This document shows positions 41,589 to 49,458 of a stretch of 64,000 bases of DNA, piece by piece; the first letter of the stretch is position 1, and each line of letters starts with the position of its first letter. Position numbers and translations under genes: made by a program. This DNA comes from Phenylobacterium hankyongense (GTDB taxonomy: Bacteria; Pseudomonadota; Alphaproteobacteria; Caulobacterales; Caulobacteraceae), in the NCBI RefSeq assembly GCF_003254505.1, contig NZ_QFYP01000001.1, positions 3,270,001 to 3,334,000 of the forward strand, in the 5' to 3' direction. The notes beneath the pieces were generated by a model. The model was not told the origin of the DNA and ran no database searches. It saw only the letters and a program-made list of their open reading frames with translations.

Positions 41589-42504
41589 GGTCGGGCAGCA
41601 GCGGCTTGCTCCGCGCCGCCTGGGCGTCGATCGACAGCTCCACCTCGGTCGCCAGGGCGCCGCCGAAGAAGATGGCGTTCACGTTCCACGACAGCCAGAT
41701 CAGGAACACCACCACGGTGGCGATGGAGCCGTAGGTCGCGCCGAGCTGGGCGACCTGCTCGACGTAGAAGGCGATGGCCCAGGAGGCGAACAGACAGAGC
41801 ACCGCCGCCACCCCGCCGCCGAGGAACGAGGCCCGCCAGTCCACCGGCCGCCGCGACATGGCGAAGCGGTAGATGAAGGCCATGCCCAGCGTCAGCCCGG
41901 CGCTGGCCCAGGTCCACTCGCTGTAGAGCCAGGAGACCCCGCGCAGGGGCCGCAGGGCGAAGGCCGAGCCCATCACCCGCAGGCCGAAGAACGCCGCCGA
42001 GATCACCGCCAGGCCGGCGAAGGTGGCGACCAGCACCACCAGGGCCATGAGGTTGAAGCCCACGAAGCCGCGCGGCTCGTCCTCGTCATGGATGAACGAC
42101 AGGCCGGCCAGCAGGGCCTTGAAGCCGCGGTGCGCGGCGTACATGCCGATCAGCAGGGCCAGGCCGCTCTGGGTGGACATGGCGCCGTGCGGCGCATGCG
42201 CCAGTCGCAGCAGCTCACTCTGGAAGATCTCCCGCGCGCCCGCCGGGATCAGCGTCGACAGCGCCTCGCCTTCGCGGGCGGCCTGGGCCGGATCGGAGAG
42301 CAGGCTGTAGAGGCTGATCAGGATCGCCAGCGCCGGGAAGATGGCGAGCATGGCGAAGAACGAGACGCCGCCGGTGTACAGCATGACGTCGCGGCCCCAC
42401 AGGCGCGTCAGGGCCTTGCCCAGCACCTGCAGGGTCACCCGCAGCCAATAGAGCGGATCCCAGTCGACCTCGCGCAGGCGCTGCAACTGTGGCCGGATCC
42501 TCAT
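41548..42504 (-). CDS. YihY/virulence factor BrkB family membrane protein
   Basis: 318-residue inner-membrane protein. About six hydrophobic helices: MLYTGGVSFFAMLAIFPALA, QSGLALLIGMYAAHRGFKAL, VGFNLMALVVLVATFAGLAV, ASAGLTLGMAFIYRFAM, ASFLGGGVAAVLCLFASWAI and SIATVVVFLIWLSWNVNAIF. The motif VSFFAMLAIFPAL and the YGS-x-ATVVVFLIWL region are characteristic of the family (formerly misassigned as RNase BN). Function is unresolved. ATG 42504 lies 42 nt below the start of a terminator-like hairpin. Confidence 0.87.
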   Translation of the reverse strand: MRIRPQLQRLREVDWDPLYWLRVTLQVLGKALTRLWGRDVMLYTGGVSFFAMLAIFPALAILISLYSLLSDPAQAAREGEALSTLIPAGAREIFQSELLRLAHAPHGAMSTQSGLALLIGMYAAHRGFKALLAGLSFIHDEDEPRGFVGFNLMALVVLVATFAGLAVISAAFFGLRVMGSAFALRPLRGVSWLYSEWTWASAGLTLGMAFIYRFAMSRRPVDWRASFLGGGVAAVLCLFASWAIAFYVEQVAQLGATYGSIATVVVFLIWLSWNVNAIFFGGALATEVELSIDAQAARSKPLLPDLRGARPVVSPPES

Positions 42505-42545
42505 CGCCGCGGAAGGTGGTGAAGCTCGCGCACTCTGGCAAGCCT

Positions 42546-42590
42546 TGAAAAATGGAAACGGCGCGCCACCGGTTTAGGGGTGGCGCGCCG
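42546..42590 (-). terminator. Rho-independent terminator of the CoA-transferase gene
   Basis: On the minus strand, a 12-bp perfect stem (42559-42570 with 42579-42590, CGGCGCGCCACC) and an 8-nt loop are followed by TTTCCATTTTT (42558-42548). It lies 116 nt downstream of the CoA-transferase stop, before yihY. Confidence 0.75.
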
Positions 42591-42705
42591 CCGATGGGCG
42601 TGTCGTTCCATCAGGTGGTCCGCCGCTTCGAGGGACGGGAGAGCGCGACGAACAACCTTGGGGCACATTGCAGTCCGGCGGCTGAACCCAACCTGAACGT
42701 AACCT

Positions 42706-43851
42706 TCAGGAAACAGGCTCCACGGCGATCGCGCCGGCGGCGGCCAGCCGCTCGATGTCGGCGGCCGATAGGCCCCAGTCGGCGAGCGCGCTGCGATCGT
42801 GGGCGCCGATCGCCGGCGGCGGCCCCTGGATGGCGCCCGGCGTGGCGGAGAACCGCGGCGCCGGCGCGGGCTGGGTGACGCCGGCGACCTCCACGAAGGT
42901 CTCGCGGGCGGCGTTGTGCGGGTGGTTCGGGGCCTCGTCGAGGTCGAGGACCGGGGCGAAGCAGACATCGGTGGCGTCCATGATCGCGCACCACTCGGCC
43001 TGGGTCTTGCGGGCGATCACCGCGGCGAGCTTCTCGCGCAGCTGCGGCCAGGCCGCGCGGTCCATCTGGCGCGTGAAGTCGGGGTCGTCGACGCCGGTCT
43101 TCTCCAGCAGCAGGGCGTAGAACTGCGGCTCGATCGAGCCGATCGAGATCCATTTGCCGTCGGCGCACCGGTAGGTGTCGTAGAAGTGCGCCCCGCCGTC
43201 CAGCAGGTTGGCGCGGCGCTGCTCCTGCCACATGCCCGAGGCCTTGAAGCCGTAGAACATCGCCATCAGCGAGGCGGCGCCGTCGCTCATGGCGCAGTCG
43301 ATCACCTGCCCCTGCCCGGTCTCGCGGGCGTGGATCACCCCGGCCAGCAGGCCGAACGCCAGATAGAGCGCGCCCCCGCCGAAGTCGCCCACCAGGTTCA
43401 GCGGCGGCACCGGCTTGTCCTGCGTGCCGATGGCGTGCAGCGCGCCGGTGATGGCGATGTAGTTCATGTCGTGGCCGGCGGCGTTGGCGTAGGGGCCGGT
43501 CTGTCCCCAGCCGGTCATCCGGCCGAACACCAGCTTCGGGTTGCGCGTCAGGGCGACCTCGGGCCCGAGGCCCAGGCGCTCCATGACCCCGGGCCGGAAA
43601 CCCTCGATCACCGCGTCGGCCTTCTCCATCAGCTGCAGGCAGGTCTCGATGGCCGCCGGCGTCTTCAGGTCCAGCGCCACCGAGCGGCGGCCGCGGGCGG
43701 TGACGTCGGAGGGCGCGCCGCCGCGCGCGCCCTTGCGGTCGATCCGCACCACGTCGGCGCCCAGGTCGGAGAGCAGCATGCCGCAGAACGGACCGGGACC
43801 GATGCCGGCGAACTCCACGACCTTCAGCCCGGTCAGCGGTCCCTGGCGCAT
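42706..43851 (-). CDS. CaiB/BaiF-family CoA transferase, alpha-methylacyl-CoA racemase type
   Basis: 381 residues. Class III CoA-transferase/racemase fold: [20 protein letters not shown] followed by [10 protein letters not shown] at the start, then [36 protein letters not shown] and the [13 protein letters not shown] stretch. The [17 protein letters not shown] segment contains the His/Asp typical of alpha-methylacyl-CoA racemase, which epimerises branched-chain acyl-CoAs. The most likely function is racemisation of 2-methylacyl-CoA in branched fatty-acid or sterol/bile-acid side-chain oxidation. It follows the SDR after 75 nt, and a terminator-like hairpin ends it. Confidence 0.85.
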   Translation of the reverse strand: MRQGPLTGLKVVEFAGIGPGPFCGMLLSDLGADVVRIDRKGARGGAPSDVTARGRRSVALDLKTPAAIETCLQLMEKADAVIEGFRPGVMERLGLGPEVALTRNPKLVFGRMTGWGQTGPYANAAGHDMNYIAITGALHAIGTQDKPVPPLNLVGDFGGGALYLAFGLLAGVIHARETGQGQVIDCAMSDGAASLMAMFYGFKASGMWQEQRRANLLDGGAHFYDTYRCADGKWISIGSIEPQFYALLLEKTGVDDPDFTRQMDRAAWPQLREKLAAVIARKTQAEWCAIMDATDVCFAPVLDLDEAPNHPHNAARETFVEVAGVTQPAPAPRFSATPGAIQGPPPAIGAHDRSALADWGLSAADIERLAAAGAIAVEPVS

Positions 43852-43926
43852 CTCGTCACTCCCTGTTCGAGGCCAGTAAAGCGCCCTGCCCCTCGGTCAG
43901 CCAACCTCCCGGCGACAAATTTGGGG

Positions 43927-44703
43927 TCAGCCGCCGCCGGGCAGCGACTGGCCGTCGTCGACGGTGATGACGCTGCCGGTGATCGCCCGCGCCGCGGGAC
44001 CCGCAAGCATCAGGAAGGCGGCGTCGAGGTCGCTGGCGTCCATCAGCCGGCGGCGGGGAAAGGCCTTCAGCTGCTTCTGGCCGCCGTCGGTCCTGAACCA
44101 GTCGGCGTTGATGTCGGTCTCGATGTAGCCGGGGCAGAGCGCGTTGACGGCGATCCCGCGCCGCGCCCACTCCCGCGCCAGGCTCTGGGTCAGCATGGCG
44201 ACCGAGGCCTTGGAGGCGCAGTAGGCCGCGAGCCCGGGCAGCACCGTGTGGCTGGCGATCGAGGCGATGTTGACGATGCGCCCCTCCCCGCGCCCGGCGA
44301 CGCCGGAGGCGATCATCCGCCTGGCCGCCTCGCGCGCCGCCAGGAAGGTCCCGCGGACGTTGACGGCGAAGGTGTTGTCCCAGTCCTCCACGGACACCTC
44401 CAGCGCCAGACCCTCGCCGCCGACGCCGGCGTTGTTCACCAGGATGGTCAGCGGGCCGAGCGCGGCCTCCGCCTCGTCCAGCGCCGGTCCGATGGCGGCG
44501 GCGTCGGCGACGTCGAGCCTCAGCGCCAGGGCCCGGCCGCCCTCGCCGGCGATCTCCCGGGCCAGGGCCTCGACCCGCTCCAGCCTGCGCGCCGCCAGCG
44601 CCACGGCGGCGCCTTCGGCGGCCAGCAGGCGGGCGAAATGCGCGCCGAGTCCGCCCGAAGCGCCGGTCACGATGGCCACCTGTCCGGCCAGCAAACCCGC
44701 CAT
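43927..44703 (-). CDS. Short-chain dehydrogenase/reductase
   Basis: 258 residues, classical SDR. Cofactor loop TGASGGLGAHFARLLA, NNAG motif VNNAGVGG, catalytic Ser in IVNIASIASHTVLPG and YxxxK in AAYCASKASV. The C-terminal CPGYIETDINADWF and TVDDGQSLPGGG are typical of 3-oxoacyl-ACP/hydroxyacyl-CoA reductase-like members. The N-terminal loop and Arg in AARRLERVE favour NADP(H). Its neighbour is the acyl-CoA racemase-like gene, suggesting acyl-CoA metabolism. Divergent from popA with 121 nt between. Confidence 0.85.
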   Translation of the reverse strand: MAGLLAGQVAIVTGASGGLGAHFARLLAAEGAAVALAARRLERVEALAREIAGEGGRALALRLDVADAAAIGPALDEAEAALGPLTILVNNAGVGGEGLALEVSVEDWDNTFAVNVRGTFLAAREAARRMIASGVAGRGEGRIVNIASIASHTVLPGLAAYCASKASVAMLTQSLAREWARRGIAVNALCPGYIETDINADWFRTDGGQKQLKAFPRRRLMDASDLDAAFLMLAGPAARAITGSVITVDDGQSLPGGG

Positions 44704-44824
44704 TCCACCCTCCCGCGACGCCGCGACTCTGCTGCAACCAGGCCGCGCGGTCTATTCTGCCCACTTCCACCCGTGCGCGATTCCGTGCTTAGCACGGCGG
44801 GTGGTGGCTTCAGGGATGGGGGAA

Positions 44825-46156
44825 ATGGCGCAAGGCGTCCAGGCGCGGGTGTTGATCGTCGCGCGTGACGACGTCCTGGCGGGTCCCCTCGCCGAGGGGC
44901 TCGACCGGCTGGGCTGGCGCACGATCACCGCGCGCGGCCAGTACGCTGCCATGGCCAGCCTCGGCGACCTGCAGATCGAAGCCGCGATCATCGACCTCGG
45001 CCAGGGCGGCGAGGAGGTGCTGGCGCTCGCCAAGCGCCTGAAGGCCGCCTGCGCGCCGCGCCGCCTGCCGGTGATCGCCATCGGCGATCCCGACCCGTCG
45101 CTGCAGACCCACGGCTTCGACCTCACCCTCGCCGCCCCGCTGCATCCCTCGCAGGCTGCGATGCGGCTGGAGAGCCTGGTGCGGCTGGCGGTGTCGGAGG
45201 AGGAGTTCGAGCTGCGGCTGGAGACCTTCGCCGACCGCGGCCGGCGGCTCGACCTGCCGGATCCGGACGTCTCGCCCCTTCGGGTGCTGGCGATCGGCGA
45301 GCCGGCCCCGCAGTTCCTGGCGCTGTCCAACGCCCTGACGCAGCGCGGCGCCGACGTGGTGGGCGCCTTCACCGCCTACACCGCCTTCGACTACCTGCAC
45401 GAGCGGGCCTTCGACGCGGTGGTGCTGTGGGCCGGCGAGAACCCGCAGGAGGCGCTGTCGATCGCGGCAGGGCTTAGGCGCAACACCCGCCTCTACCACA
45501 CGCCCGCCCTGCTCTACATGCGCCGCGAATCCTATGTGACCACCTCGGAGGCCTACCATCGCGGGGTCTCCGACGTGGCGTCGCCCGAAACGCCGGAGGA
45601 CGAGACCGCGCGCCGCGTCCTGGAGCTGGCGCGCAACTACCGCCGCCAGACCTCCGTGCGCCAGGCGCTGGAGAAGGCCCGCAGCTCCGGCCTGATGGAC
45701 GCCGCCACCGGCCTCTTCACCCGCGACCTGTTCGCCGCCCACCTGGCGCGCCTGGCCCAGGCCTCCCGGGTCCGCAACCGGCCGCTCTCGGTCTGCGTGC
45801 TGAAGGTCTCCGACCGGCCGGAGGTCAAGGCGGCCCGCGTCGGCGGCTGGCTGGACCGCGCCATTCCGCAGATCGGCTCGATGATCGGCCGGCTGGTGCG
45901 CGTCGAGGACACCGCCGCGCGGCTGGGTCCCGAGGTGTTCGCCCTGGCCCTGCCTGCCACGCCCCTGCTCGCCGGCCGCGCCGCGGGCGAGCGGATCGCC
46001 GCGGTCATCGGCTGCACTGCGTTCGAGGCCGGGGACGGCAAGCCGCCGTTCGTGGCCGACTTCGACATCGGCGTGGCCGAGGTGGGGTCCGCCGACACCG
46101 CCGGGCGCGCGCTCGAGGAAGCCGCCCTCCAGGCGCAAGGACTCAAAGCGAGCTGA
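44825..46156 (+). CDS. popA: PopA-type c-di-GMP receptor: two receivers and a degenerate GGDEF domain
   Basis: 443 residues in a PleD-like order. Receiver 1 (residues ~8-125) keeps a phosphoacceptor-like Asp57 in AAIIDLGQGG. Receiver 2 (~150-270) has VVLWAGEN where the Asp should be, so it is degenerate. The GGDEF domain reads RLGPEVFAL at 366-374 in place of RYGGEEF, so the cyclase active site is lost. The I-site RxxD is intact (RVED, 359-362), in the same spacing as in PleD. This matches Caulobacter PopA, which binds c-di-GMP through that site and delivers RcdA and CtrA for ClpXP degradation. ATG 44825 follows GGGGGA. The CcdC-like gene overlaps its stop. Confidence 0.85.
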   Translation: MAQGVQARVLIVARDDVLAGPLAEGLDRLGWRTITARGQYAAMASLGDLQIEAAIIDLGQGGEEVLALAKRLKAACAPRRLPVIAIGDPDPSLQTHGFDLTLAAPLHPSQAAMRLESLVRLAVSEEEFELRLETFADRGRRLDLPDPDVSPLRVLAIGEPAPQFLALSNALTQRGADVVGAFTAYTAFDYLHERAFDAVVLWAGENPQEALSIAAGLRRNTRLYHTPALLYMRRESYVTTSEAYHRGVSDVASPETPEDETARRVLELARNYRRQTSVRQALEKARSSGLMDAATGLFTRDLFAAHLARLAQASRVRNRPLSVCVLKVSDRPEVKAARVGGWLDRAIPQIGSMIGRLVRVEDTAARLGPEVFALALPATPLLAGRAAGERIAAVIGCTAFEAGDGKPPFVADFDIGVAEVGSADTAGRALEEAALQAQGLKAS

Positions 46157-46668
46157 TGCACGGCTACCCCGGCAATGTGGGCTACGGGGCCTACCTGTTC
46201 CCGCTGGTGTTCATCGCGCTCGCCATCCTGCGCAACGCCCGGGTCCGCAACCTGAAGGTCGAGCGGCTGTGGATCGCGCCGCTGATGATCCTGGCCGCCA
46301 CGGTGCTGTCGTTCAGCCAGCAGCAGGCGCCGGGCCCGGTGATGATCGCCGCCGACATCGCGGCCCTGGCGGCCGGCGCGGCGCTCGGCTGGTGGCGCGG
46401 GCGGTTCACCAAGATCACCGTCAACCGCGAGACCCATGCCCTGACCAGCCAGGCCTCGCCGGTGGGCATGCTGCTGATCCTGGGGATCTTCGCGATCCGC
46501 ATGGGCCTGCGCACCTATGCGGCCGAGAACGCCAGCGCCCTGCACGTCTCGGTGACCGACATCACCGACGCCTTCCTGCTGCTCGCGGTGGGCCTGGTCT
46601 GCGCCCAGCGCTTGGAGATGGCGCTGCGGGCGACCCGGCTGGTGAACGAGGCTCGCGCCTCCAACTAG
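46156..46668 (+). CDS. CcdC/DUF1453-like inner-membrane protein
   Basis: 170 residues with about four hydrophobic segments (AYLFPLVFIALAILR, LWIAPLMILAATVLSF, GPVMIAADIAALAAGAALGW and VGMLLILGIFAIRMG) and a last one near residue 140 (DAFLLLAVGLVC). The RNARVRNLKVERLWIAPL and LGWWRGRFTKITVNRET pieces fit the CcdC/DUF1453 family, whose role is poorly known. The start ATG 46156 overlaps the popA stop (TGATG), so the two are translationally coupled. Confidence 0.7.
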   Translation: MHGYPGNVGYGAYLFPLVFIALAILRNARVRNLKVERLWIAPLMILAATVLSFSQQQAPGPVMIAADIAALAAGAALGWWRGRFTKITVNRETHALTSQASPVGMLLILGIFAIRMGLRTYAAENASALHVSVTDITDAFLLLAVGLVCAQRLEMALRATRLVNEARASN

Positions 46669-46850
46669 GTCGTATACTCATAACGCTCAAAGACGCCCGC
46701 GAGGTAGCGACCCCGATAAGCGGTCTCTCTGAATGTCTGAGATGGGTGGAATGCCGCCGTCCCTCTTTCGTCGGATGCAGCGGCCAACATTGCCCACGCA
46801 GCGTCGCTACAATCATGTAGCAGCATCATTCTAAAAGCTGTATCTGCAGG
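46669..46850. other. Spacer upstream of the MarR gene
   Basis: 182 nt with no credible gene. It contains the 16-nt palindrome at 46806-46821, annotated separately. Relatively AT-rich near 46800-46850. Confidence 0.4.
46806..46821. promoter_or_regulatory. Candidate MarR operator
   Basis: GCTACA (46806-46811), spacer ATCA, TGTAGC (46816-46821): a perfect inverted repeat 30 nt before the marR start ATG 46851. Its size and place suit autoregulation by the adjacent MarR protein. Confidence 0.4.
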
Positions 46851-47300
46851 ATGATGAGCCCTGACGACGTCGCGATGTTCTGTTTCGGCCACCGCAGCCG
46901 TAAGGCCGCGCGGGCGGTCACCCGGGCGTTCAACCAGCGGCTCAAGCCCCTGAACCTCCAAATCACCCAGTTCATCCTGCTCGGGGCCATCGCACGGGAG
47001 GGCGACCGGTCCATCGCGGCCTTGGCGGATGACGTGGGCGTAGAGCCCTCCGCCGTGCTGCGGAACCTCAAGATTCTGGAAGAGCGGGGGCTGGTGAGCA
47101 ATTCGGGCGGTCGCGGTCGGGGTGGCCGGAAGGTGCGCGTGACCGAGGCCGGCCGGGCGCTGATCGCCGGCAGCATGCCGGCCTGGCGGCAGGCGCAGGC
47201 GGATCTGGCGGCCCTGCTGGACGGCCGCGCCGACGAGACGCGGGAGGCGCTGGTGCGGCTGGAGCGGGCCGCGCTCGCGCTGGAGCGATCGGAAGGATGA
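46851..47300 (+). CDS. MarR-family transcriptional regulator
   Basis: 149 residues. Winged-HTH: FNQRLKPLNLQITQFILLGA, recognition helix DDVGVEPSAVLRNLKILEER and the wing NSGGRGRGGRKVRVTEAGRA, with dimerisation helices at both ends. MarR proteins generally repress neighbouring genes until a small phenolic or acyl ligand binds. ATG ATG at 46851/46854. The downstream fabF-like gene overlaps the stop (ATGA), so the regulator and the synthase are one transcript; a 16-nt palindrome precedes them. Confidence 0.88.
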   Translation: MMSPDDVAMFCFGHRSRKAARAVTRAFNQRLKPLNLQITQFILLGAIAREGDRSIAALADDVGVEPSAVLRNLKILEERGLVSNSGGRGRGGRKVRVTEAGRALIAGSMPAWRQAQADLAALLDGRADETREALVRLERAALALERSEG

Positions 47301-48571
47301 GTACGATGCGTCGAGTGGTGGTGACCGGCCTGGGCGTGGTGTCGCCGCTGGGCGTCGGAACGGAGGCCGCCTGGGCGCGGCTGTTGGCGGGTCGTTCCGG
47401 GATCACTCGCCTGCCGGCGGACTTGGCGCCCGACGTGCCGGCGCAGGTCGCCGGACGGGTGCTTTCGATTGCGGAGGACTCGGAGGCCGGCTTCGACATC
47501 GACGCCGCGGTCTCGGGGAAGGACCAGAAGAAGATGGACCGGTTCATCGCCTTCGCCATCGCCGCGGCGGACGAGGCGATCGCCCAGGCCGGATGGGCTC
47601 CGCAGGACGAGAGGCAGAAGGCCAGAACGGCCACGGTGATCGCCACGGGGATCGGCGGCTTCCTGGCGATCGCGGAGGCCGTGCGGACCACCGACGAGCG
47701 CGGCGTGCGGCGGCTGTCGCCGTTCACGGTCCCGGCGTTCCTCGCCAACCTCGCCGCGGGCTGGGTCTCCATCAGGCACGGGTTCAAGGGACCGCTCGGC
47801 GCGCCGGTGACCGCCTGCGCGGCGGGGGTCCAGGCGATTGGCGACGCGGCGCGCATGATCCGGGCGGGTGAGGCCGACATCGCCGTCTGCGGCGGGGCGG
47901 AGGCCACGATCGACCGCGTGAGCCTGGGCGCCTTCGGGGCGGCCCGAGCTCTGTCGACCGGCTTCAACGAGGCGCCGGAGAAGGCGTCGCGGCCGTTCGA
48001 CCAGGCCCGCGACGGCTTCGTCATGGGCGAGGGTGCGGGCGTCATGGTGATCGAGGCGCTGGAGCACGCCGAGGCGCGGGGCGCGAAGATCGTCGCCGAA
48101 CTCGTCGGCTATGGCACGAGCGCCGACGCGTACCACCTGACCGCCGGACCGGCCGATGGCGATGGGGCGGCGCGATCCATGCGCATGGCCCTCGATCAGG
48201 CGGGCCTTGCGCCCGAGGCGATCGGCCATCTGAACGCCCACGCCACGTCCACGCCGGTCGGGGACAGGGGGGAGCTGGCGGCTGTCCGCTCGGTTTTCGG
48301 CGAGAACGGTCCGGCCATCAGCGCCACCAAGTCGGCCACCGGCCACCTCCTCGGGGCGGCCGGCGGGTTGGAGGCGATCTTCACGGTGCTCGCCCTGCGG
48401 GACCAAGTGGCGCCGCCGACTCTGAACCTGGAGACTCCCGACGCCGCTGCCGCGGGCCTCGACCTCGTAGCGCTCGAGGCGCGGAAGGTCGGCTTCGATT
48501 ATGCCTTGTCCAACGGCTTCGGGTTCGGCGGCGTGAACGCCAGCGCGATCTTCAAGCGCTGGCAGGCATGA
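47297..48571 (+). CDS. fabF: Beta-ketoacyl-ACP synthase II (FabF-type), MarR-linked
   Basis: 424-residue condensing enzyme. Catalytic Cys174 is in VTACAAGVQAIGD. The two histidines are in HLNAHATSTPVGD and KSATGHLLGAAGG, and the C-terminal NGFGFGGVNAS is present. FabF elongates C16:1 to C18:1 and contributes to temperature adaptation. It has no neighbouring acpP, fabG or fabD, and it is coupled to a MarR regulator, so it may be a secondary, inducible synthase. A role in a specialised lipid or polyketide is possible. The 48572-48784 spacer to the next gene has no gene. Confidence 0.88.
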   Translation: MSTMRRVVVTGLGVVSPLGVGTEAAWARLLAGRSGITRLPADLAPDVPAQVAGRVLSIAEDSEAGFDIDAAVSGKDQKKMDRFIAFAIAAADEAIAQAGWAPQDERQKARTATVIATGIGGFLAIAEAVRTTDERGVRRLSPFTVPAFLANLAAGWVSIRHGFKGPLGAPVTACAAGVQAIGDAARMIRAGEADIAVCGGAEATIDRVSLGAFGAARALSTGFNEAPEKASRPFDQARDGFVMGEGAGVMVIEALEHAEARGAKIVAELVGYGTSADAYHLTAGPADGDGAARSMRMALDQAGLAPEAIGHLNAHATSTPVGDRGELAAVRSVFGENGPAISATKSATGHLLGAAGGLEAIFTVLALRDQVAPPTLNLETPDAAAAGLDLVALEARKVGFDYALSNGFGFGGVNASAIFKRWQA

Positions 48572-48729
48572 ATAGCCGACCTCGCAGCTACATCATTGGC
48601 TCCATCGATCAGGTCGGCGCAGCCATTCAGGCCGCGTGACGGCGGACCTCCCGAAGGGCTGCCACGGGTCGAAAGGCGCTATTAGCCCGCGACCGCACAG
48701 CAGACGTTGGGCCAATCTGCCAAGCAGCG

Positions 48730-48744
48730 GACCTTCCGAAGGTC
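48730..48744. promoter_or_regulatory. Palindrome upstream of the HAD hydrolase
   Basis: GACCTTCCGAAGGTC: 7-bp arms around a central C, 40 nt before the gph-like start, with a flanking CTGCC (48717-48721)/GGCAG (48745-48749) pair. An operator or part of a repeat remnant; nothing decides between them. Confidence 0.3.
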
Positions 48745-48784
48745 GGCAGGGTGGCAAGCGGACGTCTCGAAGTTAAGCTGACGC

Positions 48785-49450
48785 ATGGCCGCTCCGCCCC
48801 TCTCGATATTGTTTGACCTGGACGGCACCGTCGTCGACTCCAAGCCCGGCATCCTGGCGAGTTGCAGCGCGGCTCTCCGCTCGCTGGGGCATCGGCCCGA
48901 CGGCCTGGACGTCGGCAATCTGATCGGCCCACCGCTGGAAGAGGTCCTGGCCGAGGTGCTGGGCCGGTTCGGCGACGACCGTGTGGCCGAGGCCGTGCTC
49001 GCCTATCGCGACCACTATGGATCGGCTGGCTTCCGCGAAACGACGGTCTATCCAGGGCTGGCGGCCGCGCTGGACCAACTCCTGACCCGGAAGGCGAAGC
49101 TGTACATCGCCACGTCGAAACGGAGGATCTTCGCCGAGCAGATCCTGGAGCACCTCGGTCTAATCGATAGGTTCGCGGGTGTGCACGGCTCCGAGCCCGG
49201 CGGGGCCCTCGACAGGAAGGCCGACCTGATCGCCGATGTGCTTCGGCGACATGAACTGAGCGCGGACCGATGCCTCATGGTTGGAGACCGACGCCAGGAT
49301 GTGGAGGGCGCGCGGGCGAACGACATTTCCACGGTCGGCGTCCTGTGGGGCTATGGCGACCGCGATGAACTCGAATCCGCCGGCGTCATGCAGATCGCCG
49401 CGGACCCCGCCGATCTGATCACGATCGCGAAGGGCCACGGCGAAGGGTAG
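48785..49450 (+). CDS. HAD-superfamily phosphatase, phosphoglycolate-phosphatase-like
   Basis: 221 residues. Motif I is FDLDGTVVDS with the nucleophile Asp. Motif II is YIATSKRR, motif III is the Lys of GGALDRKADLIADV, and motif IV is MVGDRRQDVEGA. The cap domain sits between motifs I and II, as in Gph. It would dephosphorylate phosphoglycolate or a similar small phosphate; paralogues with different substrates are common, so gph is not assigned. Its end is 9 nt from the convergent mfd gene. Confidence 0.85.
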   Translation: MAAPPLSILFDLDGTVVDSKPGILASCSAALRSLGHRPDGLDVGNLIGPPLEEVLAEVLGRFGDDRVAEAVLAYRDHYGSAGFRETTVYPGLAAALDQLLTRKAKLYIATSKRRIFAEQILEHLGLIDRFAGVHGSEPGGALDRKADLIADVLRRHELSADRCLMVGDRRQDVEGARANDISTVGVLWGYGDRDELESAGVMQIAADPADLITIAKGHGEG

Positions 49451-49458
49451 CGGCCGCC

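Noticed and set aside
44246-44824. N-terminal extension of popA over the SDR gene
   Set aside because: The extension is antisense to a clear SDR gene and shows no domain; the receiver starts after ATG 44825.
46671-46680. GTATAC-containing sequence as a third site of the CTGTATAC family
   Set aside because: Only six central bases agree, the location is unrelated to the oxidation cluster, and such a short match is expected by chance.
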